From: Capronia americana
Lineage: Eukaryota; Ascomycota; Eurotiomycetes; Chaetothyriales; Herpotrichiellaceae
Direction: 5' to 3'
NCBI GenBank assembly: GCA_016110215.1
Contig: JADWQD010000011.1
Location: forward strand, 1,622,210-1,686,209
Length of the DNA stretch: 64,000 bases
In this document: in pieces, positions 46,202 to 56,600 of the stretch
Layout: each line of letters begins with the position of its first letter
Numbering within the stretch: position 1 is the first letter of the stretch
Translations under genes and position numbers: made by a program
Notes under the pieces: model-generated
The model's input: only the letters and a program-made list of their open reading frames with translations
Told to the model about the DNA's origin: nothing
Database searches by the model: none

Positions 46202-49200
46202 AAGGAAGCCTGTCCTCAGGCTTTATCGTCGTCAGCATAATCCGGCGCGTCTTCATCGTTCTCCCAATAGCGAATCCACTCTTGTAATCGTTTCGGGGGG
46301 CCTGGTTGTTGAGGGTAACTGTCGTGATAGTCCCGGATCTTGTGTGGTGCGTTCTTAAAGTCGGAGGCCGGGTACCACTCTAGATCCTCATCCCAGCCTA
46401 GCCACTAAACTCGGTATTATAACCTACCGCGATGCTTCCGTACAGCTAAGACTTCCTTAACTTCCCATTCGTTTTCACCGTTTACCTTAATTGGCGGCGG
46501 GGGATCGTTGACCTGTCCCGGAAGGGGGTCTTCTGCGGCCTTGCGTAAACGGTCCGGGGAGAGGACCGGGTGGATCTTCATTGAATCCGGTAGGTCTAGC
46601 TTGAAAGAGTTGCCGACCTTCTCTAGTATCCGGAAAGGGCCAGCTATCTGGTGCGCCAGTTTTCGGCTTGGTCGATCTATTCTCCAGTTCTTGGTGGACA
46701 CCTATACTAGGTCTCCTTCCGTGAAATCAACTTCCCGGCGATGCTTGTCGGCTTGTCGTTGTTGCTGCGCTTGTGCACTCGATATAGCAGTATAAGCGGA
46801 TTGCTAAGCGTCTTATATCCTCTCTGCGTACTTTCGGGCTTCTTCTTGGCTGAGTCTTTCCCGTACTGTAGCCGGCTCACCTGGCTGGTTCCAATCGAAA
46901 GACGTACGAGGCTCGTACCCGTTTTCGAAATAGAAAGGGCTTATCTTAATTGAATCGTGCGGTAGTAGTGCTTATATAAAGTCTATAATCGGGAGAAGAT
47001 CGGACTAGTTGTCTTAATGGTAGTTAATAAACGGATGAAGTCGTTGATCTAGGTACTAGTTTATAATCTCTATTTAGCCGTCTGTCTAGGGGTGGAAAGC
47101 GGTAGATAATTTTAACTTTATACCTAAAATACGGTAGAACTCCGTCTAGAATATCGAAATAAATTATGGTCCTCGATCAGATATAATAGTATCTAGGGGT
47201 CCGTAGTTACGGTATATATACGTAATAAATAGTTATGCTATATCCTTTATAGTCGCAGTTTTCAAATACGGTAGGGAGTATACCCGTTTACCCAGGCGGT
47301 CTACAATCACTAAAACGTTATCGAAACCCTTTACGTCCTTCGGGAACGACTTAAAATCTATAGAGATATATTGCTAAGGGCGGTCGGGGACGGGCAGCGA
47401 CTTCAACATACCCGGAGGTAAATCTCGCGGGACGGTCGTACGACGATAGGTGTGGCAATTTCGGATAAATTAGGCGACATCCCGAGGGAGGTTTAGCCAG
47501 TAGTATCGAGTCCGTAATAGTTCCGTGGTTTTATTACGGCCCGGGTGAGCTATTAATATCTGGTTGTGAACTTCTTCGATTAACTTTATGTATAAGTGGT
47601 CCACATCGGGGACCACCAATCGACCTTAGTGCAGTAATAGTCCCTATAATAATTCCCACGGGGCCTACTGATCTCGCGCCTTCTGACGTTCTTCCTCTAG
47701 GGTCTCGCTCTGCTTATTGGCTTATAAGACCTAGTCTACTAGAAGTAACGGCTCCATATCCAATGGGGCTAGCTATAACTCCTGGTAGATCCGAGGATCT
47801 AGCATTTCGGGGCCTAGCATAACTTACGTTCTCTCATTCCGTACGGCTTCTTTCTGACCTTCTTGTTCTTGCTTGCGCCGGGTTAGGGCATCCGCTTTCT
47901 TATTCTGGCGACCCGGTCGGAACGCGATCTGGAAGTGGTACTAGGAGAGCGACATTGCCCATCGGGCTTGACGAGCCGTTAATTACCGCTTGGTCATGAA
48001 GTATTATAAGGCCTAATGGTTAGTGAAAATTTAGAACTGGTCCGTAACGCTCTGTAGTTCTGGTCGCTAATACTCTAAGGCGCTTATAATAGTAAGCATC
48101 TCCTTATCATGGATATCGTAGTTATGTTCCGCAGGGGCTATAGTCTTTGAATAGTAGGCGATGGGGTGCCAGCGGCCATTAACAGGATCCAGCTGTGATA
48201 GAACCGCTGCCAACACTCCATCGGAGGCGTCAGTCTCCAGCATGGTTTGTCGTTCCGGGTGGAAGTAGCCGAGGACGGGGGCCGTTAATAGTCGTAACTT
48301 TAGTTCTTCGAATGCCTTCTAGCAGTCTTCATCGAATAGGAAGGGGTGGTCTTTCTTAGTCAGTCGTATTAGGGGTTTCGTAATCCGGCTGTACTAGTAA
48401 ATAAATATACGATAGTAGTTATAGAAACCTAGAAATAACTGGACGCCCTTTATTATAGTAGGAACCTATTAATCTTTAACAACTTAGATCTTCACTGGGT
48501 CCACTTTAATACCTTCTATAGAGATTATAAATCCTAGATATCGGGTCTCCTTAACGCTAAACTCGCTTTTCTTGATGTCGACTTACAGTCCGGCCTTCCG
48601 CAGACGCTCTAGGACCTTCTTAACTTATTCGGCGTGCTCTAGTTCGTTCTTAGAATAGATCAGGATATCGTCAAGGTAGACCGCGACAAAATCGTCTAAG
48701 AAATCGAATAGAACGTCGTTTATATAACGCTAGTAGGTTGCGGGCCCATTAGTCAGTCTAAACGGTAGTACTTTATACTTATAGGCGCCGTAGCGAGTCC
48801 GGAACGTTGTTAGTTCCTCGGAATCTGGGTGCATTCGAATACGGTGGAAGGCCTGCCGTATATCGAACTTTATAAATACACGAGCTTTCCGAAGTCGTAC
48901 TAGGGTCTCATCGATCAGGGGCAATAGGTAACGGTCCTTTTTCGTTATGGCGTTCAGCTTCCGATAATCGACGCAAAAATATAGCCCTCTATTTAGCTTC
49001 TCCACGAATAGTATAGGGGACGCGTATAGTGCTTAACTTAGCTCGATAAATCCCTTCGGGAGATTCTCTTCGAGGTATTTCTTGATGAGGAGTAGTTCCG
49101 GCGCACTTTTCCGGTAAAGGGGGCTGTATCCAAGGGTACCTTCTCCTTCTAACTGGATCTTGTGGTCGTACGGCCGTGGGGGAGGGAGAGTATCAGATTT

Positions 49201-50250
49201 AGCCTTTAAAAATACGTCCTTAAATTCTACGTACTCCTTTAGAAGTAGACGCTCGACCAGCTGTTCGTCCGTTTCCTCGGCCGGGGGCTGTAGTCGGTCT
49301 TTAATAATCCGATTGATCTTGTAGAGGCTCGTGCTGTAGGCGGTATCCTTTACTCTCTTAAGGTTTCAATAGAAACCCACGGCTCTAATTATAGTGATAT
49401 CGACTCCTACGCCGGGGGTGTCGACCGGGGGTAATATAACCTTTCTTTCGGTTACTGGTTCCGGTAGAGTTTAATCAACCTTCGCTAGTTCCTGTCGCAT
49501 AACCCTCAGCCGTCGGCAGAGGTCCTGTTCGTGTGTTCGGGGGGTTATAGTGCGTGGACTGGATCTAGTGGCCTTCACCGGTAGTACTCGGACTGGGTCC
49601 CGCCCAGAGTCCGTTTCCTGTTGTTGCGTATTACGGGGTTAGGCTTGTCGCCCGCCAGCTCGTCGTTTGTCCTCCATTACGAACATCCGGTCGCGTTTTT
49701 TCACGTCTTCTTGGTGTCGGGAAAGGATAGCCGTGACCTAGAGGTTTTTTCGGGGCGTATATATCTCTCTTGTGAAAGTTGGTTCATGCTGGTGGTCTCG
49801 GGGCCAGAGTAGACGCTGATTCCGCACATCCAGCCAAATATTAAAATAGGTGAACTATTTACGGCCGAGGATAACCTCATAACTCCCCAAGTCTAAAACG
49901 AGCATAGGGAGGTCCTTCTATCGCCTCCCGTCGACTTCCAGGTGTAGAGTCAATATTTCAGAGACGGGCTTGCCGGGTCTTCCGTTATAACCTTTCACGG
50001 CATAGGGGTTCTTCAAACGTATAGTAGTAATATTTAGAAATCGGGATAGGTCTTACGCGAGTTTCGTATTAATAAAGATAAATCCGTTTGCTCCAGAATC
50101 AGCTAAGGCAGAGGTTTAAACTACATATCTATTAAATAATAATTTATATAGTATAGTAAAGTGCTTTCCGCCTAACAGCTGACTTAGATCGACAGAAGTT
50201 ATATCGATATTATACTTCCCTAAGGAGGAGACTTCCCCTAGGGTTGTTCT
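46195..50250 (-). pseudogene. gypsy A pol: protease, reverse transcriptase, RNase H, integrase, chromodomain
   Basis: Recognisable segments in element order are as follows. Reverse transcriptase around 49005-48600 has YFCVDYRKLNAITKKDRY, FIKFDIRQAFHRIRM, and YLDD at 48678-48667. The integrase C-terminal region at 46701-46417 has RKLAHQIAGPFRILEKVGN and IHPVLSPDRLRKAAED. A chromodomain tail then has HKIRDYHDSYPQQPGPPKR. Stops of TAG/TAA type interrupt every domain. Inferred original product: a single polyprotein typical of chromoviruses. Confidence 0.8.
48667..48678 (-). other. Reverse transcriptase YLDD catalytic codons
   Basis: The minus strand reads TAC CTT GAC GAT, the Y-L-D-D metal-binding box, still intact despite surrounding stops. 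Confidence 0.9.
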
Positions 50251-51473
50251 TTTCCCTATTTATCCTTTATATCCTCACCTGCTTCAATAGCCTTGTTCTC
50301 CGCCTTTAAAGGGCAGTCGCGAGAGATGTATCCAGGTTGTCGGCAAGTGAAACAAGCGCCGGCTCGGCTCAAGGCCTGTTTCGTTACATCATCGTAGGTG
50401 GGTTAAGTGCGCGGAGTTTAGCTGCCTTCTCGCTCGGGTATCAAGAGCGGGGCCGGCGTTACTCGAGGGTTTAGTGCGGGAGGAGGAGTAACTCGGGTAG
50501 CCGCTACAGGAGTACGCTTAGTCGCCAGTCTGGCTTTAATCCGGTCGGTACGTTCCTAGAGGCGGTGGAGGCCTTGGTCGAGCACTCGGCAACGGTTAGC
50601 GACGTCTTAGTACGTAGTGAGTGTTTCGAATACAGGCAGGACCGCAGTCTAGAGGTCGATAGTGAGCTTATCGTATAGGTCGGGGCGTAGGTCTTTAACG
50701 GGGATCTTCGCAATATCGACGAGGTGAAGGAATTTCGTATAGAAATCAGGAAAGGTCTGATCCTTTTTCATCACCAGTCGTCGGTATTCTTATCGAGCGT
50801 TTAAGGTTTTATGCGGGTCAATGTAGATACCATCTAGAAAGACTAGCATCTCTATAGCGGTCATAAATAGGTCGGTAGCGTCAGCACTATAACGGGCCCG
50901 TAGGAAAATCTATGCTTCTCCTTTTGTGCGGCTGAAGATGTACGCCATCTTGGTGCGCTCGCCTTAGTTAGTGTTCGTGTCGAGCTTGTCGAGGATCTAG
51001 GTCTTCTAGTTCTTATAGCCGGGTTCGGCCTTACCATCGGAGAGCTGGTCGAGGTCCGGGAGGTTGAAAGGTTTGGGCTGTACTGGGTCTAGTCCTGGGG
51101 TCGAGTTTCGGTTGTGTCTAAGGTAGTCGATGATGGCTTATTTCTACGTAATTTAATTGTTGAGGTCGGTAATCTGTTCCTTTTAGTTGATGATCTAGAC
51201 TTAGCAATCTTAAATAGTGCCTTCCTATTCCGTAATAGTGTTTCGTCCCTAAGCTATTGCTTCCAGGAGGGTCTGTTCGGGTATTGCTTTAATGTCTACG
51301 ATAGTCTTACATCTTAGCAATTGCTGTAGTTGCGGGGCTGAGTTAATATCGCCGGCTATATATAAGTCGCGTCGGTTCGTGTTGGTCGGTTCGGTTTCTG
51401 TGTTCTGTTTGGTGGTCGGTAAGACAGTATAGTTGTCGGCCTCGGGTTCGTTTGATTCGGTCGGTCGTGCCAT
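50251..51473 (-). pseudogene. gypsy A gag with CCHC zinc knuckle
   Basis: Starts at ATG 51473 (MARPTESNEPEADNYTVLPT). The nucleocapsid knuckle at 50354-50313 reads CFTCRQPGYISRDC: spacing C-X2-C-X4-H-X4-C is kept, but the His codon has become Tyr (CAC to TAC). Further stops break the frame. In element B the same start codon has become ATA. Confidence 0.8.
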
Positions 51474-51580
51474 GATTAGCGTATTTAGTCTGTGACAGTG
51501 TAGTTATCGGCTTCGGTCAGTTCAGGTCGGTTCGGTCGGGGTGGGATATTATAATTCCTTCCCAGGATGGTTAAGGGGAG

Positions 51581-51590
51581 AGTTTAGTCT
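51581..51590 (-). promoter_or_regulatory. Self-complementary primer-binding site of gypsy A
   Basis: Two bases inside the 5' LTR, the minus strand reads AGACTAAACT. This is the exact complement of AGTTTAGTCT within the LTR (plus-strand match at 51668-51677). This is the self-primed reverse-transcription arrangement known from Tf1 and relatives. Confidence 0.75.
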
Positions 51591-51592
51591 AA

Positions 51593-51956
51593 TGTGACGG
51601 CACGTCATACCAATAGGATAAAGGCAGGGTATACGCTGCGCAACGGTATAGATTACTCAATACGAAGAGACTAAACTAGAGAGAGAAGGAAAATATCTAA
51701 AAGGGACGGTCGCGCCTGGCCTTAGATAAAGGTATGCCTCTGCTAAGGGTTCTGGTATACGCGCGCACCGCTAAGGATCCTAGTCACGTGCAGCCAATCA
51801 CATATAGCCGTGCAATTTGCACGGGTATATTACCTAATCAGGATAAGGCTTGGCAAAGCCCGATTTCTAATCTGGCAGCTGTCGCTATAACAACCTTCCT
51901 CCATATCTGTGCCAGTCCAGCTACTCCATATGCCGGGCACGTCTCGTTCCGTGACA
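51593..51956 (-). repeat. Right (5') LTR of gypsy A
   Basis: 364 bp, running from TGTGACGG to CCGTGACA on the plus strand. It is less mutated than the left LTR at most differing positions and holds the putative promoter and the transcript 5' end. Confidence 0.93.
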
Positions 51957-51961
51957 ACTCC
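51957..51961. repeat. Right target-site duplication ACTCC of gypsy A
   Basis: Matches the left copy at 45819-45823. LINE copy A sequence resumes after it. Confidence 0.92.
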
Positions 51962-53157
51962 GTAGTTTCCTTTATATAGCGCGTATTTACTAGCCGCTCT
52001 ATATAGTTTCGAGTATTCACGAGCGGTATAGCGCTTAGTGTAGTTCGCGTAAGTTATCTTATTTCTATAGACCTAAGTAATATATCTAAACTATTAGTAG
52101 TTATAATATTATATAACCCTTACCTTCCTTATAAACCTTTTATATTCTTTAATTTCCTAGCTTATAATTAGACCTTCCGTAATAATCTAATTTATATTAT
52201 AAGCCGTCGGAACCTTAATAATTAAAGAGTTAAACTTCTTCTCCGCTTAACTTACGCTCTTTAACCAGCTCACCCTTAAGATCTTAAGATCCGGGTGAAG
52301 GCGTCGGTTTTCCTCTTAAATCTTTATAGCTACTTATACCTATTAAGAGATATTAATATCCCTTATTTAGACTATATATATAAAGACTATAAAGATAGTC
52401 CTCTTAACCTTTATAGACGGTATAATAATCTATAACTACTTAAAACTCTTCTCGAGTAAGACTCTTAACTCTATTTATATTATTATAATAAGGAGATCCC
52501 TACTTATTAATTTCTAAATAGTTAAGATATCTTTCGTTACTTTCTTTAACTCTTTATAATAGATTACATTAAGTAGCGCCTTAACCTCTATATCCCTTAA
52601 GTGCTCGCGTTCTTAGTCGCTTTAGATTATAACCGTGATCTCCCTATCGCACCTCTTTATAGGAGGTTCTACGGGAGTAGGGGTAGTATTTAGCTAATTA
52701 GCTTAGGCCGCCACCTAGCTTTACGTTCACTATATACCTAGTCCGCTTAATAATAGTTTCTTCTTAATCTCCTCTATATTCACTAGGATCTACTTAATAC
52801 TATTTATAACTAGCTTATTATATAATATCGCGTTACTTGCGTTACTAGTATTTAGGATCTAGATAATCCTAAATAACGCGTCTTTCTCCACCACTATATA
52901 CTCCTTTTTATCTCTTTTAATGATCTCCGTACTATCTATAAGCTTCTAGAGCTTCTTAAATTATTCCGTAACCGTATAGAACCGCGCGTTACTACTTATA
53001 GGTGTAGGGGAATTAGTACTTCCCCTATTACTCTCCCCTCTTTCTCTCTTAATTCCTTTTATCCTCCCTTCTTAGGAGATTCCTAGCTAGTAGCTAGACT
53101 ATCTATAGCTGTTTATAGTTATCTATAACTATACACTATCCTTTATTAAAGAACCCT

Positions 53158-53198
53158 TTTTACTCTACCTTATTTTATTAATATACTATATTATTATA
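53158..53198 (+). mobile_element. 5' LTR of gypsy element B (right part)
   Basis: After LINE copy A ends, the sequence continues exactly where the LTR at 39996-40274 stopped (TTTACTCTACC..., ending in an ATTATTATA tract). The LTR at 63541-63914, read in reverse complement, provides the uninterrupted comparison. Confidence 0.8.
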
Positions 53199-53650
53199 TT
53201 AAACTAAATTTATTTCTAGTTATTTCTAAGAAGGACTAATAATATCCTATAAAGAACTTAAATCTAATAGAAACTAGAATAAAGATAACTATACTATTAT
53301 ATTACTATTTATAAATATAACTAAAGCTAATAACTATATTATTATAGACTAAATATATTAATTATAGTATAACTAACTAAATTAAATAAATCTAAAGCTA
53401 ATAACTATATTATCTTACTAACTACTAAATAAAATATAGAAACTAAACTAATTAATATAAACTAATATAACTTATATATAGCCGGTAATATTAATTTAGC
53501 TCTATAGCTATAGTAATTATTAAGATATAAAACCGCTATAAATATTAAAGCTATATCTAAATAGACCTTCCTAAAAGTAATAGCTTAGAGATAAAATACT
53601 ATTATAGAATAGAAAGATATTATTTAAGACTACTAGATTTAGATTATTAA
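53199..53650 (+). pseudogene. Leader and gag start of gypsy element B, saturated by RIP
   Basis: Immediately after the LTR, TTAAACTAAATTT matches the mutated primer site TTAGACTAAACTC of element A. The gag start aligns base for base with element A but every vulnerable C or G is changed: ATGGCACGACCGACC has become ATAGTATAACTAACT at 53364. This stretch forms the 'spacer' of the large inverted repeat. Confidence 0.8.
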
Positions 53651-53663
53651 ATATAAAGAATTA
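53651..53663. repeat. Target-site duplication of LINE copy B (left)
   Basis: ATATAAAGAATTA occurs here and again at 60397-60409 directly after the poly-A tail of copy B. Confidence 0.85.
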
Positions 53664-56600
53664 TTAAAAAAAAAGTTCTTTAATAAAGGATAGCGTATAG
53701 TTATAGATAACTATAAACAGCTATAAGCAGTCTAGCTACTAGCTAAGAATCCCCTAAGAAGGGAGGATAGAAGGAATTAAGAGAGAAAGAAGGGAGGGTA
53801 ATAGGGGAAGCACTAATCCCCCTACACCTATAAGTAGTAACGCGCGGTTCCACGCGGTCACGGAATAATTTAAGAAGCTCCAGAAGCTTATAGATAGTAC
53901 GGAGATCATTAAAAGAGATGGAAAGGAGTATATAGTGGTGGAGAAAGACGCGTTATTTAGGATTATTTAGATCCTAAATACTAGTAACGCGAGTAATATA
54001 ATATTATATAATAAGCTAGTTATAAATAGTATTAAGTAGATCCTAGCGAATATAGAGGAGATTAAGAAGAAACTATTATTAAGCGGACTAGGTATACAGC
54101 GAATATAGAGCTAGGTGGCGGCTTAGGCTAATTAGCCGAACACTACCCCTACTCCCGCAGAACCTCCTATAAAGAGGCGCGATAAGGAGATCACGGTTAT
54201 AATCTAAAGCGACTAAGAACGCGAGCACTTAAGGGATATAGGGGTCGAGGCGCTACTTAATATAATCTAATGTAAAGAGCTAAAGAAAGTAATAAAAGAT
54301 ATCTTAACTATTCAGAAATTAATAAGTAGGGACCTCCTTATTATAATAATATAAATAAAGTTAAGAGTCTTACTTAAGAAGAGTTTTAAGTAGTTATAGG
54401 TTATTATACCGTCTATAAAGGTTAAAAGAACTACCTTTATAGTCTTCGCCTATATAGTCCGAATAAGGGATATTAATATCTCTTAATAAATATAAGTAGC
54501 TATAAAGATTTAAGAGGAAAACCGACGCCTTTACCCGGATCTCGAGATCTTAAGGGTAAGCTAGCTAAAGAGCGCGAGTTAAGCGGAGAAGAAGTTTAGC
54601 TCTCTAATTATCGAGGTTTTAACGGTTTATAATATAAACCGGATTATTACGGAAGGCCTAATTATAAGCTAGGAAATTAAAGAATATAAAAGATTTATAA
54701 GGGAGGCTAGAGTTATATAATATTATAACTACTAATAGTTTAAATATATTACTTAAGTCTATAGGAACGAGATAACTTACGCGAACTATACTAAGCGCTA
54801 TACCGCTTATAAATACTTAAAACTATATAGAGCGGCTAGTAAATATACGCTATATAAAGGAAACTATAAAGTATAGAATAAAAGATACTAGGTCTAGAGA
54901 TAGGAGATCTAAAAAGTAAGGGACCTAAAAGAGCTAGCGTTACGATACTATAACGATATATTAAAGAAGGCTATAACGAGTTCCGCAGCATCCCTAGCGA
55001 GAGGAGTAACTCCCAGCATTAAAGCACGACCTAACCTATAGGCACTAAGACAAAAAGGAAGGCCTACTAGCATCACATTAGCAGGCAGAGACCTAAGGCA
55101 ATCCTAGCTTAACGTATCCGGAAAGAGGACTACTAGCAATATATCGCCCCCTCCCGTAACCCTTCGGGATAAGTCCCCGTCGAAAAGGAATAGAGAAGAT
55201 ACCGAGATTAAAAGTTTAAGTAGAGACCCTCTAGATTATAAATAAGTATAACTACTCTATAGATCTTATAGTATAATGTAAATTATAGAAAAGAGAGTAT
55301 AATTATTCCGCTCCTTAAGGATATAAGAGTCTATAAGTTTAATATTATCGTAATCTAGGAGCTATAGTGAAATAAATATATTATAATAAGTTACTACCCG
55401 ACTCGCCTCCCCTTCCACCTTATATACCCTTAATATAATAATATAAGAGTATACCTCTATATTAATAAGAGGCTAAAGATTAGCTTATAGTTAGTTATAA
55501 ACTACTCTACGGACTTTTAAATAATCTTAATTAAGTAAGAGGGTACTACTATAGATATTTATAATATCTATAACCTAAGCCCTAAGTTAAGCTCCTCCTA
55601 GCTCTAAGGCGCCCTTACTCTCCTCCTTAAGAAGTTATAAGTAGATATAATAAACCTTATAGTTAGGGACTTTAACCTTTATTACCCCCTATAGAATAGA
55701 TTAAATAAATTTACATTCTACTCTATAGCCGACGACTTCCTTAATATCGCGAGGGACTATTCGCTATTACTTATAACCCCTTCCGAGATAATAACCTAAA
55801 AGGAAAGAGGTACTAAAAGTATAATTAACCTAGTATTCCTTTTAACTCTCTATATTTATAAAGTATTATAATATACTATATAACTAGATATAGAATAATC
55901 CTCTAACTATAAACCTATTAAAACGACTATTTACTTTAGTCTAGAACTAGCTAAAACCCCCTAAAGACGAAACTAGAAGAAGCTGGACTCGGAAGTAATA
56001 CTAAAGGCCCTTAAGCGCTAGGATATAAGTCACTAGCTAGACTCTAAAAGCTAAATTAATATAGTAGTCTAAGATATAACACGAATTATTATAAATATAA
56101 TCAAGGTATTAGTCCTATAGATAAAGTCCTTAGGGTATAATAAGTTCTACTAGACTGATGAATACTTACAGGTAATAAGAGAGTATTGGAGAGCCCACCT
56201 CGACTATCTACACCTTAATACTATATAATCCCTTAAGCTCCGAAGAGTTGCGAGAAATAGGAAGGTCGTAGTAATAAGGAAGGCGAAGTAATAAGCCTTT
56301 CGCTAAGGGATCGCTAAACTAGCGGGAACCCTAGAAGGCCTATAGAAAGCTAGTAAATAGTCGAAACGGGCAGAAACCGTAAGGGCCCTCCTATAGCTAC
56401 TGAAGATTATAATCGAGGCGATATAAGGAGAGACCGAACAGATTACGAACCTCTAAGAGAAGCTCTAAACCTTCTAAAAGCAGTTCTTCCCCGAGAATAT
56501 ACGCGCGGATACGAGAGATATTAAGACAGCTAGCTACCCGGAGCCACTCCCTATATAAGATAAAATAGAGGAAGACGAAGTGTATACGGTAATTCGAAGG

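Larger units (their letters stand above)
45824..51956 (-). mobile_element. Complete Ty3/gypsy chromovirus (element A), RIP-mutated
   Basis: A 6.13-kb element with 364-bp direct LTRs (45824-46187 and 51593-51956) and an ACTCC target duplication. Transcribed on the minus strand: gag from 51473, zinc knuckle 50354-50313, reverse transcriptase about 49.0-48.5 kb, integrase about 47.5-46.7 kb, and a C-terminal chromodomain reaching about 46.2 kb. The primer site next to the right LTR is complementary to the LTR itself, the self-priming arrangement of the Tf1/sushi group. A G-rich polypurine tract adjoins the left (3') LTR. All long frames carry stops, so it is not autonomous. It is inserted in LINE copy A. 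Confidence 0.93.
40275..53157 (-). mobile_element. LINE (Tad-like) copy A, interrupted by gypsy element A
   Basis: A full-length non-LTR element in minus orientation: poly-T (poly-A tail complement) at 40275-40296 and the 5' end near 53157. Removing the nested gypsy leaves about 6.7 kb, the same as copy B. Order in element sense: gag-like ORF1 (about 53.0-51.96 kb and 45.8 kb), endonuclease and reverse transcriptase (about 45.6-43 kb), then a long 3' region. It sits inside the gypsy B LTR, flanked by an 11-bp target duplication (TTTACCCTACC at 40264-40274, TTTACTCTACC at 53158-53168). All frames are destroyed by RIP-type stops. Confidence 0.85.
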
